From: a bacterium
GTDB taxonomy: Bacteria; Desulfobacterota_D; UBA1144
DNA: 48,699 nucleotides
Direction of reading: 5' to 3'
NCBI GenBank assembly: GCA_018654605.1
Contig: JABILG010000017.1
Span: forward strand, 1 to 48,699
In this document: positions 25,859 to 34,441 of the stretch, piece by piece
Layout of the letters: every line of letters begins with the position of its first letter
Numbering within the stretch: the first letter of the stretch is position 1
Made by a program: the position numbers and the translations under genes
The notes under the pieces: generated by a model
What the model saw: only the letters and a program-made list of their open reading frames with translations
Told to the model about the DNA's origin: nothing
Database searches by the model: none

Positions 25859-26143
25859 ATGGTAGAAAAAAAAGAAGTATTAAAGATATCTAAACTATCC
25901 AGGCTCTTAATCGAAGAAAATAAAATAGATAGTTTTCTGAAAAATTTTTCTGAAATTATAGAATATATTAATCTTCTTGATCAAGCTGACACCACAGAAA
26001 TAGGCAAAGATGAAGAAATAGTTGAATATTCGTTTAGAGACGACTCTGAAATAGAAAAATTAGAAGTTGAGGATGTTGTAAAGAATTCTGCAAAAGTAGA
26101 GAATAATTTCTTTGCAGTTACAAAAGTGATAGATGAAGAGTAA
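25859..26143 (+). CDS. gatC: Asp/Glu-tRNA amidotransferase subunit C
   Basis: A 94-residue GatC, the belt-like small subunit that stabilises GatA-GatB. The N-terminal helix (KISKLSRLLIEENKI) and the IIEYINLLDQADTTEI segment are typical. AAGGA precedes the ATG. It overlaps gatA by 11 bases. Confidence 0.88.
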   Translation: MVEKKEVLKISKLSRLLIEENKIDSFLKNFSEIIEYINLLDQADTTEIGKDEEIVEYSFRDDSEIEKLEVEDVVKNSAKVENNFFAVTKVIDEE

Positions 26144-27602
26144 TCTCGAACTACTTACAATTGAAACTATAGCAGAAGGTTTCAGGAATGAAGATTTTAA
26201 GCCATCAGAAGTTATGGAAGCTTTTCTAGAGAATATAAAAGTTAAAAGTGAATTAAATGCATACATTGATACTTATGAAGATGATGCGGTATCCAAAGCA
26301 GCTGAATTCGATAAATTGTTTAAGGAGGGTAGAGAAGATCTTCCTATATTGTCCGGCATACCTATCAGTTTAAAAGACATTTTTTTGGTTAAAGATAAGA
26401 TATGCACTTGTGGATCTAAAATGCTTTCAAATTATGTCTCTAATTATGATTCAACTGTTAAAAAGAGGTTGGATGACCAAGGTGTTATAATATTAGGTAA
26501 AACAAATATGGACGAATTTGCTATGGGCTCATCAACTGAAACATCTTATTTTGGGCCAACATTAAATCCTTGGGACCATGAAAGAGTTCCTGGAGGTTCT
26601 AGCGGGGGCTCTGCTGCTTCTGTGGCTGGAAGATTAGCTGTAGCGTCTATTGGAACAGATACAGGTGGCTCTATTAGGCAGCCTGCTTCTTTTTGTGGGA
26701 TTGTGGGCTTGAAGCCAACTTATGGAAGAGTAAGTAGGTATGGAATGGTAGCCTTCTCATCATCTCTTGACCAAGCAGGACCGCTAACACATAACGTGCG
26801 CGATTCCGCTATATTGCTTGATACACTTTCAGGGTTCGATAATAGAGATACAACCTCACTCAAACTAGCTCCGACTAAATGTTATGAGGCATTAAAGAAG
26901 AATGATTTTTCCCCTAGTGAATTTAAAATAGGAATTCCTTATGATCTTTTAAGAGAGGGTTTAGATTCAGAAATTGATCAGAGTTTCAACCTTCTTGTAG
27001 CACAATTAGAGAAAATGGGTTTTAAAATAATAGATGTCTCCTTACCCAGCTCTAAATACGCTGTGGCAATCTATTATATAATCGCACCATCTGAGGCTAG
27101 TTCTAACCTGTCGAGATATGATGGAATTCGATACGGATTTAATGAAGAATCTACACCAGAGACTTTAGAAGAGTTTTATGTAAAGAATAGGTCTGCTGGT
27201 TTTGGTGAAGAAGTTAAGAGAAGAATAATGTTGGGAACTTATGCTTTATCTTCAGGTTATTATGATGCTTATTATCTTAAGGCAATTAAGGTTAAAAGAA
27301 TGATGCAAAAGGATTTTAATGAAGCGTTTAAAAAGGTAGATTGTATTTTAACTCCTACTTCTCCTGAGTTGCCTTTCAAATTAGGAGAGAAAAAGGATAA
27401 TCCTTTAAGTATGTATCTCTCCGATATTCTTACTATACCTGCCAACCTAGCAGAGCTACCTTCAATTTCTATTCCATTTTCAATTTCATCATCCAATCTT
27501 CCTATCGGGCTTCAGTTAACTTCTAATAAGTTATGTGAGGACACTCTTTTAAAAGTGTCTTCTATTTTAGAGAGGGAAGTTGGGTTTAAGTCTAAAACAT
27601 GA
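26133..27602 (+). CDS. gatA: Asp/Glu-tRNA amidotransferase subunit A
   Basis: A 489-residue amidase that releases ammonia from glutamine or asparagine for GatB. The amidase triad is Lys81 (ISLKDIF), Ser156 (PGGSSGGSAAS) and Ser180 (TDTGGSIRQPASFCG). Length is normal. Its ATG lies within gatC. It ends 9 bases from convergent rsmI with no terminator visible. Confidence 0.97.
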   Translation: MKSNLELLTIETIAEGFRNEDFKPSEVMEAFLENIKVKSELNAYIDTYEDDAVSKAAEFDKLFKEGREDLPILSGIPISLKDIFLVKDKICTCGSKMLSNYVSNYDSTVKKRLDDQGVIILGKTNMDEFAMGSSTETSYFGPTLNPWDHERVPGGSSGGSAASVAGRLAVASIGTDTGGSIRQPASFCGIVGLKPTYGRVSRYGMVAFSSSLDQAGPLTHNVRDSAILLDTLSGFDNRDTTSLKLAPTKCYEALKKNDFSPSEFKIGIPYDLLREGLDSEIDQSFNLLVAQLEKMGFKIIDVSLPSSKYAVAIYYIIAPSEASSNLSRYDGIRYGFNEESTPETLEEFYVKNRSAGFGEEVKRRIMLGTYALSSGYYDAYYLKAIKVKRMMQKDFNEAFKKVDCILTPTSPELPFKLGEKKDNPLSMYLSDILTIPANLAELPSISIPFSISSSNLPIGLQLTSNKLCEDTLLKVSSILEREVGFKSKT

Positions 27603-27611
27603 GCTTGAAAA

Positions 27612-28442
27612 TTAATTCCAAATTTTAAGGGCTTCTGCATATATAACCTTTTTACTAATTTTACTCTGATTTTTTATTATCTCTACGCTTTGCTTTAGTG
27701 TTAAGCCCTCAGATTGTAATGATTTTAGTAAGTTAGACATTTCTACCAAGCCTGCTCCTTCCTGTTCCTGCTCCTTGCCTTTAATGGTTACAGTAAACTC
27801 TCCTTTATTAAAGAATTCTTCATTGGTTTGATTAATCATCTCCTCTGCCATTCCACGCCTTGTTCCTTCATTGATCTTTGATATTTCTTTTGTAACGGAT
27901 AAGAAAGTTCCTCTAAAGTTTTTATTTAAGATGTCTAGTAGTGTTGTTAGTTCTTTTGAGTTTAGTAAAATTACTAGTGGAACATTTAGTTTTAGTTTAT
28001 CAAAAAGAATCTTCTCTATTTTATTCCTATTCTTGGGTAAAAAACCTAAGAATAGAAAATTACTTATATCTAGGGTCGTCAATATTAATGCAGAAATGAT
28101 AGAGCTTGGTCCTGGAACAGAAATTGGTTCAATGCCCTTGTCAACAAGTATCTTTATAATTCTGTGACCAGGGTCAGATATTAGTGGTGTACCAGCATCA
28201 GATATCAAAGATATATCTTTCTTATTTTCTAACTCCTTTATAACTTGTGGAGCTATCTTCTCACATTTGTCATCATGATAAGCTATTAAAAGTGTTGGTT
28301 TAATTTCAAAATAATTTAAAAGTTTTAATGCACGTTCCTTCTTCTCACAAAGTATAATATGAGAATTTTTGAGTATATCTATAGACCTGCTTGAAAAATC
28401 TTTTAAATTGCCAATAGGCGTTGGAACGATATAAAAACTCAT
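27612..28442 (-). CDS. rsmI: 16S rRNA 2'-O-methyltransferase RsmI
   Basis: A 276-residue tetrapyrrole-methylase-fold enzyme that methylates C1402 of 16S rRNA. It has the N-terminal YIVPTPIGNLKD, SDAGTPLISDPG and VPGPSSIISAL SAM-pocket motifs. The usually conserved EDTR motif near residue 35 reads EKKE here. The start codon lies only 7 nt downstream of the mature 3' end of tRNA-Ser on the same strand, with no Shine-Dalgarno, so its message is probably released by tRNA 3' processing. Confidence 0.93.
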   Translation of the reverse strand: MSFYIVPTPIGNLKDFSSRSIDILKNSHIILCEKKERALKLLNYFEIKPTLLIAYHDDKCEKIAPQVIKELENKKDISLISDAGTPLISDPGHRIIKILVDKGIEPISVPGPSSIISALILTTLDISNFLFLGFLPKNRNKIEKILFDKLKLNVPLVILLNSKELTTLLDILNKNFRGTFLSVTKEISKINEGTRRGMAEEMINQTNEEFFNKGEFTVTIKGKEQEQEGAGLVEMSNLLKSLQSEGLTLKQSVEIIKNQSKISKKVIYAEALKIWN

Positions 28443-28449
28443 AATAAAT

Positions 28450-28532
28450 CGGAGGGCCAGGGACTCGAACCCTGAAGTCCGTGAGGACGCCGGTTTTCAA
28501 GACCGGTGCATTGCCAATTCTGCCAGCCCTCC
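28450..28532 (-). tRNA. tRNA-Ser (anticodon UGA)
   Basis: An 83-nt class II tRNA with a long variable arm. The acceptor GGAGGGC pairs with GCCCTCC, the discriminator is G, and the anticodon loop CTTGAAA gives TGA (plus-strand tca at 28497-28499). CCA is not encoded. The 3' end is 7 nt from the rsmI ATG. Confidence 0.96.
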
Positions 28533-28542
28533 ATTCTTGAAC

Positions 28543-28548
28543 ATTATA
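28543..28548 (-). promoter_or_regulatory. -10 box of tRNA-Ser (and rsmI)
   Basis: Minus strand TATAAT (28548-28543) lies 10 nt before the mature tRNA 5' end. No consensus -35 is visible; an A-tract lies where it would be. Confidence 0.5.
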
Positions 28549-28598
28549 TACTATATGAATAATAGTTTTTTTCTATCAAAAATATTAATTATTATCAT

Positions 28599-28626
28599 TT
28601 GATTTTGGTTATATATGTGTTAAATT
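28599..28626 (+). promoter_or_regulatory. Candidate rpsB promoter
   Basis: TTGATT (28599-28604), a 16-bp spacer and TAAATT (28621-28626), 13 bases before the ATG at 28640. This would give a leader of about 6 nt without a Shine-Dalgarno, too short for a typical S2 autoregulatory leader. Confidence 0.4.
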
Positions 28627-28639
28627 TTCTGCTTATATT

Positions 28640-29524
28640 ATGAGTAATGAAGAAAACATCGAAAAACCTATTGAAAAAGACCAAGACACTGTAATCACAA
28701 TGAAGCAGCTTTTAGAAGCTGGCGTTCATTTTGGTCATCAATCAAGTCAATGGAACCCTGCAATGAAAGATTATATTTATGGTTCTAGGAATGGGATTCA
28801 TATTATTGATTTACAGAAGACTTTAAAGTCTTTTTTGATAGCATATGATTTCGTTAGAGATTTAACATCAACTGGAAAGGATATACTTTTTGTAGGTACC
28901 AAAAAACAAGCTCAAGAAATTATAGGCGAAGAAGCTATAAAATGTGACATGCCTTTTGTTAATTCAAGGTGGTTAGGTGGGACTTTAACTAATTTTAATA
29001 CAATAAGATCTAGAGTTGAATACATGCTCCAGCTGAAAAGATTGAAAGAAGATGGTGAATTTGAGAACTTACCTAAGAAGGAGCAAATTAGTCTAAATAG
29101 AGAGCTAGCAAAGCTTGAATATCTATTAAATGGAATCGTAAATATGAGGAAAATGCCCGCAGCTCTTTTTGTGGTCGATACTAAGAAAGAAGATATAGCT
29201 ATTAAAGAAGCCAGGAAACTTGGTATACCTATCGTTGGTGTAGTCGATACAAATTCTAATCCCTCAGATGCTGACTTTGTTATTCCTAGTAATGATGACG
29301 CTATACGGGCTGTTAAATTATGTGTTGAAAAAATGGCTTCAGCTACAAACGAGGGAAGACTTATTTACTCACAGAAAGTCAATTCTGGGCAGATTCAACC
29401 TGAAGAAGACTCTCAGGATGGTGTCATAGTTGAAAGGAAAGCTTTTGTTTTTAAGACTAACACCCCGGAAAACGAGCAAGAGTCAGTGGTTTACTCAGAA
29501 GATAAGACAGAAGAAAAAGTGTAA
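28640..29524 (+). CDS. rpsB: 30S ribosomal protein S2
   Basis: A 294-residue S2. The family sequence begins at [16 protein letters not shown] (residue ~19) and includes [22 protein letters not shown] and [14 protein letters not shown]. There are about 18 extra acidic residues at the N terminus and a ~45-residue acidic tail. First gene of the standard rpsB-tsf-pyrH-frr group. Confidence 0.97.
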   Translation: MSNEENIEKPIEKDQDTVITMKQLLEAGVHFGHQSSQWNPAMKDYIYGSRNGIHIIDLQKTLKSFLIAYDFVRDLTSTGKDILFVGTKKQAQEIIGEEAIKCDMPFVNSRWLGGTLTNFNTIRSRVEYMLQLKRLKEDGEFENLPKKEQISLNRELAKLEYLLNGIVNMRKMPAALFVVDTKKEDIAIKEARKLGIPIVGVVDTNSNPSDADFVIPSNDDAIRAVKLCVEKMASATNEGRLIYSQKVNSGQIQPEEDSQDGVIVERKAFVFKTNTPENEQESVVYSEDKTEEKV

Positions 29525-29526
29525 AA

Positions 29527-30141
29527 ATGGCGAACGAGATACTTCCAGAGCACGTGCGAAATGTTAGAGAAAAAACTAGCGCTCCTTTGCTTGATTGTAA
29601 AAAAGCTTTACAAGAGTCAGAAGGGAACATAGATAAAGCTATTGAAATATTAAAGATTAAAGGATTATCTAAAGTTGAGAAGAAGAGTGGAAGAAATACA
29701 CCTGAAGGGCAAATTTTTTCGTATATTCACGCTGGCGGAAAGATAGGAATAATAGTTGAAATTAATTGTGAAACAGATTTTGTTGCAAGGAATAGTGAGT
29801 TCCAAGATTTTGCTAAAGAAGTAGCTATGCAAATAGCTGCATCAGATCCAAAATTTGTTTCAAAAGATGATATGTCTGAGACATATATAGAAGATGAAAA
29901 GAAGATAATCTTAGCGCAGTTAAAAGATTCTGGTAAAAAGCCTGAGATTGTTGAGAAGATGGTCGTAGGCAAGCTTAACAAGATACTCGAAGAGTCTTGT
30001 TTGTTGAACCAAGTATATATAAGAGATTCTAAACTCAAAGTAGAAGACTTGTTAAACGAACTAGTTTCTAAGCTTGGTGAAAATATCAAAATATCAAGAT
30101 TTGTTAGATATCAGATTGGTGAAACTGCAACTAATGAGTAG
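29527..30141 (+). CDS. tsf: Elongation factor Ts, short form
   Basis: A 204-residue EF-Ts, the nucleotide exchange factor of EF-Tu. The N-terminal UBA-like domain ([19 protein letters not shown]) and the TDFVAR motif are intact. It is shorter than the ~280-residue proteobacterial form and resembles the short type of some other phyla, having one core subdomain. It overlaps pyrH by 8 bases. Confidence 0.95.
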   Translation: MANEILPEHVRNVREKTSAPLLDCKKALQESEGNIDKAIEILKIKGLSKVEKKSGRNTPEGQIFSYIHAGGKIGIIVEINCETDFVARNSEFQDFAKEVAMQIAASDPKFVSKDDMSETYIEDEKKIILAQLKDSGKKPEIVEKMVVGKLNKILEESCLLNQVYIRDSKLKVEDLLNELVSKLGENIKISRFVRYQIGETATNE

Positions 30142-30856
30142 TAAAAAGAATCTTTTTTTTACTAAAATCTTATTAAAATTAAGCGGTGAAGCATTACAAG
30201 GAAGCCAAGGTTATGGAATCGATAACCTTACTCTAGAAAGAATAGCCAAAGAAATTTCCGAGGTTTCAAAATTAGGGGTTCAGGTTTCAATAGTCATTGG
30301 AGCAGGAAATATCTATAGAGGGGTGTCCGCTGCGGCCCAAGGTATGGATCGAACAACTGCTGATTATATGGGGATGTTGGCCACTGCAATTAATTCATTA
30401 GCACTTCAGCACTTCCTAGAGAAAGAAGGTTCCATTACTAGAGTAATGTCAGCACTAGAGTTAAATAGAGTAGCAGAGCCTTATATACAAAGAAGAGCCA
30501 TGAGACATTTAGAGAAAGGTAGAATAGTTATCTTTGCTGCTGGTACTGGAAATCCTTATTTTACTACTGATACTGCAGCTTCATTAAGGGCTTTAGAGAT
30601 TGACGCACAAATTATATTAAAAGGTACAAAGGTTAATGGAGTTTATGATAAAGACCCTGTCAAATATAAAGAGGCTAAAATGTTTAAAAAGTTGAAGTTC
30701 ATGCAGGTCTTGGAAAAAGAATTAGAAATAATGGATTCAACCGCTATATCATTGTGTAAAGATAATAATATACCAATATGCGTATTCAACTTGTTTCAGA
30801 AGAATAATATTAAAAGCATTGTCCAAGGTAAAAAAATTGGGACAGTTGTTTCTTAA
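30134..30856 (+). CDS. pyrH: Uridylate kinase
   Basis: A 240-residue UMP kinase of the amino-acid kinase fold: [37 protein letters not shown] and DKDP motifs. The ATG at 30134, overlapping the end of tsf, gives a normal N terminus; a longer in-frame reading begins inside tsf and is rejected. Confidence 0.96.
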   Translation: MSSKKNLFFTKILLKLSGEALQGSQGYGIDNLTLERIAKEISEVSKLGVQVSIVIGAGNIYRGVSAAAQGMDRTTADYMGMLATAINSLALQHFLEKEGSITRVMSALELNRVAEPYIQRRAMRHLEKGRIVIFAAGTGNPYFTTDTAASLRALEIDAQIILKGTKVNGVYDKDPVKYKEAKMFKKLKFMQVLEKELEIMDSTAISLCKDNNIPICVFNLFQKNNIKSIVQGKKIGTVVS

Positions 30857-30867
30857 GAGGTTTAAAT

Positions 30868-31422
30868 ATGAATATTGTTATATCAGAATGTGAATCCAAA
30901 ATGAAGAAAGGAGTTGATTCGTTTAGAAAAGAGTTAACAAAAATTAGGGGTGGCAGTGTTAGCAAAGGAATGTTTGATGATATTAAAGTTGATTACTATG
31001 GAGCACCTGTACCTTTAAATCAAGTGTGTAATATAAATATGAGTGAGGACTCTACAGTTATGATTTCACCTTATGATGAAAATGCATTAGATGACATAGT
31101 TAAAGGTATTCAAAAATCAGATCTTGGTTTCAATCCTAGTGTAGATAAGAACGTTATTATAATTAATATTCCTCCTTTGACTCAAGAAAGAAGAACAGAG
31201 CTTGTAAAATTTTTAAATAAGCAAACAGAGGCATATAGGGTTTCTTTAAGAAATATAAGAAAAGATTCAAACGAAGGCATTAAAAAACTTTTTAAAAGCA
31301 AAGATATCACGGAAGACGAGTCTAAAGGCGGCCAATCCCAAATTCAAGAATTGACCGATAAGTATATCAGTATAATTAATTTAGAAAGTAGTAACAAAGA
31401 GCAAGAGATTACTAAAATCTAA
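30868..31422 (+). CDS. frr: Ribosome recycling factor
   Basis: A 184-residue RRF, which with EF-G splits post-termination ribosomes. KIRGGSVSKGMFDDIKVDYYGAPVPLNQ and PPLTQERRTELVK are typical. AAGAGG precedes the ATG. Last gene of the rpsB group; it ends one base before the stop codon of the convergent DUF378 gene. Confidence 0.97.
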   Translation: MNIVISECESKMKKGVDSFRKELTKIRGGSVSKGMFDDIKVDYYGAPVPLNQVCNINMSEDSTVMISPYDENALDDIVKGIQKSDLGFNPSVDKNVIIINIPPLTQERRTELVKFLNKQTEAYRVSLRNIRKDSNEGIKKLFKSKDITEDESKGGQSQIQELTDKYISIINLESSNKEQEITKI

Positions 31423-31423
31423 A

Positions 31424-31633
31424 TTATTTTACATTCCACCTAGTTTGTATACCTTTAAGGCCCACAATCTGATAAACAGCCGACAAACCAACTAGGCTAT
31501 ATACAAGTTTCTCAACTGAAGGCATAGAAGAGAAAAGGTAATCAACTAAGTTAAAATCAATTAGGCCAACAAGGCCCCAATTTAAACCACCGACAACTAG
31601 TAATATTGCGGCTAAGACATCTAAATTTCTCAT
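31424..31633 (-). CDS. DUF378 family small membrane protein
   Basis: A 69-residue protein with two hydrophobic helices and the family signature LVVGGLNWGLVGL followed by a second helix LVYSLVGLSAVYQIVGL. Function is unknown across the family. A strong AAAGGAG lies 7 nt before the ATG. It stands alone between convergent frr and downstream of serS on the same strand. Confidence 0.85.
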   Translation of the reverse strand: MRNLDVLAAILLVVGGLNWGLVGLIDFNLVDYLFSSMPSVEKLVYSLVGLSAVYQIVGLKGIQTRWNVK

Positions 31634-31696
31634 ATGTATTCTCCTTTAAGCAATTTACGAGTAATGTAACTAGAAAACGAAAAAATTCAAATCAAT

Positions 31697-32953
31697 CTAA
31701 CTGATAATATCTAGATTGTTCAAATAAGGTCTTAATATTTTAGGTATGGTGACTGTGCCATCAGAATTCTGAAAATTTTCTAGGATTGCCACAAATGTTC
31801 TGCCAACTGCTAAGCCAGAGCCATTTAGAGTATGGACGAAATTTGATTTATTTTCTATTTTGTATTTGATATTGGCTCTTCTTGACTGAAATGATAGGAA
31901 ATTGCTGCATGAAGAAATTTCACGGTACTTGTTTTCGGAAGGAATCCATACTTCAATATCGTAGGTTTTACTTGATGAGAAGCTTGTATCACCTGAAGAT
32001 AAAGTAACAACTCTGTAGGGCAACTCTAGCTTGTCAAGGATAGAACATGCATCTTCTGTTAACGTCTCTAGTTCTTCATAAGAAGAAAATTCGTCAGTAA
32101 TCTTTACTAGTTCAATTTTATTGAATTGGTGTTGTCTTATCAGGCCTTTTACATCCTTCCCATAAGATCCTGCTTCAGATCTAAAACATGCACTATACGC
32201 TACATACTTAATAGGTAGCTCCGAAGAATCTAGGATTTCATTCGAATGCATATTCGTTAATGGAACTTCTGCAGTAGGAATTAGATAGTTGTTTGTACCT
32301 TCGATTTTAAATAACTCTTCTTCAAACTTAGGGAGATTTCCTGTACCAATGAAGCTCTCTTTATTGCAAATGAAGGGAGGAAATATCTCAGTATAATTTT
32401 TTTTAGAATGTTCATCTAACATGAAATTAATTAAAGCACGCTCAAGTTTAGCTCCTAGGCCCTTATATAAATTAAATCTTGCTCCAGTAATTTTTGCAGC
32501 AGCCTCTAAATCAAAAAGTTTTAAGTTTTTTCCAAGTTCTATATGATTTAGTATCTTAAAATCTTGCTTCTTTATTGTCCCCTTCTTTCTTATCTCTTTA
32601 TTGGATAATTCATCATCTCCGATTGGAACTGAATCATCATGAAGGTTTGGAATCTCTAGTAATAATTCAGTCAGCTTTTGCTCAACTTCTTTCTTGACCT
32701 TTTCTGCATCTTTACTTTGACCAGAAAATTCTTTAATTTCTTTTAGCTCATCTTCAGAAGGTTTTCTTTTCTCTTGGGTTATTTTCTTGTTAAATTCATT
32801 GAGTTTAGCCTTTAATTCTTCTAAGTTTTGAATTGATTTCTTTCTTAGCACGTATAAATCGTAGAATTTATTGTAGTCTAGTTTGTATTTTTTATTAGAA
32901 AGCTTCTTTAAAACTAATTCTTTGTTGTTAAAAATAAAATTTGGGTCAATCAT
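31697..32953 (-). CDS. serS: Seryl-tRNA synthetase
   Basis: A 418-residue class II synthetase. The N-terminal coiled-coil arm (residues ~25-100) reaches the long variable arm of tRNA-Ser. Motif 2 is seen as FRSEAGSYGKDVKGLIRQHQF, and motif 3 as GSGLAVGRTFVAILEN. No T-box leader is present. It is divergent from the UPF0173 gene with overlapping promoters. Confidence 0.97.
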   Translation of the reverse strand: MIDPNFIFNNKELVLKKLSNKKYKLDYNKFYDLYVLRKKSIQNLEELKAKLNEFNKKITQEKRKPSEDELKEIKEFSGQSKDAEKVKKEVEQKLTELLLEIPNLHDDSVPIGDDELSNKEIRKKGTIKKQDFKILNHIELGKNLKLFDLEAAAKITGARFNLYKGLGAKLERALINFMLDEHSKKNYTEIFPPFICNKESFIGTGNLPKFEEELFKIEGTNNYLIPTAEVPLTNMHSNEILDSSELPIKYVAYSACFRSEAGSYGKDVKGLIRQHQFNKIELVKITDEFSSYEELETLTEDACSILDKLELPYRVVTLSSGDTSFSSSKTYDIEVWIPSENKYREISSCSNFLSFQSRRANIKYKIENKSNFVHTLNGSGLAVGRTFVAILENFQNSDGTVTIPKILRPYLNNLDIIS

Positions 32954-32959
32954 TAAAAT

Positions 32960-32988
32960 TTGAACTCACTTTTTTTTTCGTATATCAT
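32960..32988 (+). promoter_or_regulatory. Promoter of the UPF0173-HemQ pair
   Basis: TTGAAC (32960-32965), a 17-bp spacer and TATCAT (32983-32988), with a leader of about 35 nt containing a GGGGG Shine-Dalgarno-like stretch. The -10 is part of heptamer TATCATA shared with the serS promoter. Confidence 0.55.
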
Positions 32989-32992
32989 AACA
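32984..32992 (-). promoter_or_regulatory. serS extended -10 promoter
   Basis: Minus strand TGTTATGAT (32992-32984) is an extended -10 (TG-N-TATGAT) overlapping the opposite gene's -10 box. The leader to the serS ATG is about 24 nt. No clear -35. Confidence 0.5.
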
Positions 32993-33029
32993 TGGATTTA
33001 ATTATATTTTTAATACACGGGGGTTTAAG

Positions 33030-33746
33030 ATGAGAAATAAAGAAGTAGATATACAATATGTGGGTCATTCTACGTATATTTTGGACAATAAGGCTGGAAC
33101 AAGAATATTGATTGATCCTTGGCTTAAAAATAATCCAGCATGTCCTAAAAATTTACAAGAACCTAAAGATATTGATTATATAATGATAACCCATGGTCAC
33201 TTCGACCATATTGGAGATTTATTTGCTGCAATTGAACTTAATAAGGATGTCAAGATAATTACAAGTCTAGAGATATCCTCATGGCTTAATGCAAAAGGCG
33301 TATCCAATACCCTACCTATGGGCATTGGCGGAACTCAACCTATAGATAATGAGATTAAAGTAACTATGGTTAATGCTGTTCATGCGTCTGGAATAGCCGA
33401 TGATTCATCAGAGGCCATGTTGTATGGTGGTGTAGCAAATGGATATGTTATCACTTTCAAAAATGGATTTAGTATTTACTTTGCCGGAGATACTGCAATT
33501 TTCTCTGACATGAAACTGATTGGCGAAATTTATTCACCAGATGTAGCTGTTTTGCCTATTGGCGATCATTTTACAATGGGACCTAAAGAGGCTTTTTATG
33601 CTACAAAACTCATAGGGGCTAAGCACGTTATACCTTTTCATTATGGAACTTTCCCTGTTTTAGTCGGAACCCCAGAAGAGTACATTGAGCTTGTTAAAGA
33701 TTTAGATGTTAATGTTTATGTTCTTAATCCAGGCGATGTGATATAA
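33030..33746 (+). CDS. UPF0173 metal-dependent hydrolase
   Basis: A 238-residue metallo-beta-lactamase-fold hydrolase. The metal motif H-x-H-x-D-H is HGHFDH (His55, His57, Asp59, His60), with further ligands in YFAGDTA and IPFHYGTFP. It lacks a signal peptide. Substrate unknown; members resemble YtkL/UlaG-like enzymes. It runs 2 bases ahead of the HemQ-family gene, suggesting co-expression. Confidence 0.9.
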   Translation: MRNKEVDIQYVGHSTYILDNKAGTRILIDPWLKNNPACPKNLQEPKDIDYIMITHGHFDHIGDLFAAIELNKDVKIITSLEISSWLNAKGVSNTLPMGIGGTQPIDNEIKVTMVNAVHASGIADDSSEAMLYGGVANGYVITFKNGFSIYFAGDTAIFSDMKLIGEIYSPDVAVLPIGDHFTMGPKEAFYATKLIGAKHVIPFHYGTFPVLVGTPEEYIELVKDLDVNVYVLNPGDVI

Positions 33747-33748
33747 AA

Positions 33749-34441
33749 ATGAGAGAACGAAGCGGAAGACAATATATCAACTATTCTTTTTATAAGTTAT
33801 TGCCTAATTGGTATGGCCTTAGCGCAAAAAATAAAATTTCTTATTTAAAAAGAATTGAAAAAGTTTTAGTGAAATATGAAAAAATGTTTACCTTAAATTT
33901 TTATTCAACATTTGGGGTGAGAGCAGAAACCGATTTTATGTTTTGGAGAGTGTCAGAGAGACTTGAAGATTTTGAAGATATGACTTCCGAGCTAATGGCG
34001 ACTGGTTTGGGAGCTTTTGTAGAGAATAAGTATTCATTTTTATCCATGACCAAGCATTCTCAATATGTAAGTAAGAATAAGAATGTTGCACAAGAGGGAA
34101 CAAGGATTAAGATTTCTCCAAAAAAGAAGAAGTATCTTATTGTATATCCATTCATTAAAAAAGTTGAATGGTACCTTTTAACTAAAAAGAAAAGACAAGA
34201 GATGATGGCAGAGCACATTGGTACTGGACACAAGTATCCTTCAGTCAGTATTAACACATCTTATTCTTTTGGACTAGATGATCAAGAGCAGATGGTATCT
34301 TTTGAAACAGACTACCCTGAGGATTTTTTAGATTTAGTAGAAGAAATGAGGTCTCAAAAAGCAAGAGCTTATACTGAAAAAGATGTCCCAATTTTTACCT
34401 GCATCCATAAAGATTTCAAAAGTATTAAGACTCTTTTTTAG
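33749..34441 (+). CDS. hemQ: HemQ / chlorite-dismutase family protein
   Basis: A 230-residue haem-binding protein of the Cld/HemQ superfamily. The second ferredoxin-like half is well conserved: YPFIKKVEWYLL, RQEMMAEH (expected proximal His), TSYSFGLDDQEQMVSFETD, and YTEKDVPIFTC. HemQ decarboxylates coproheme to haem b in the coproporphyrin pathway; chlorite dismutase detoxifies chlorite. Conservation of the HemQ-like YSFGLDDQE block and lack of a signal peptide favour HemQ. Its 3' end overlaps convergent rseP by four bases. Confidence 0.75.
   Translation: MRERSGRQYINYSFYKLLPNWYGLSAKNKISYLKRIEKVLVKYEKMFTLNFYSTFGVRAETDFMFWRVSERLEDFEDMTSELMATGLGAFVENKYSFLSMTKHSQYVSKNKNVAQEGTRIKISPKKKKYLIVYPFIKKVEWYLLTKKKRQEMMAEHIGTGHKYPSVSINTSYSFGLDDQEQMVSFETDYPEDFLDLVEEMRSQKARAYTEKDVPIFTCIHKDFKSIKTLF

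Noticed and set aside
30074-30133. Longer PyrH beginning inside tsf
   Set aside because: The ATG at 30134 gives the normal UMP kinase N terminus.
32954-33029. T-box leader before serS
   Set aside because: The leader is only about 24 nt, with no specifier or T-box sequence.
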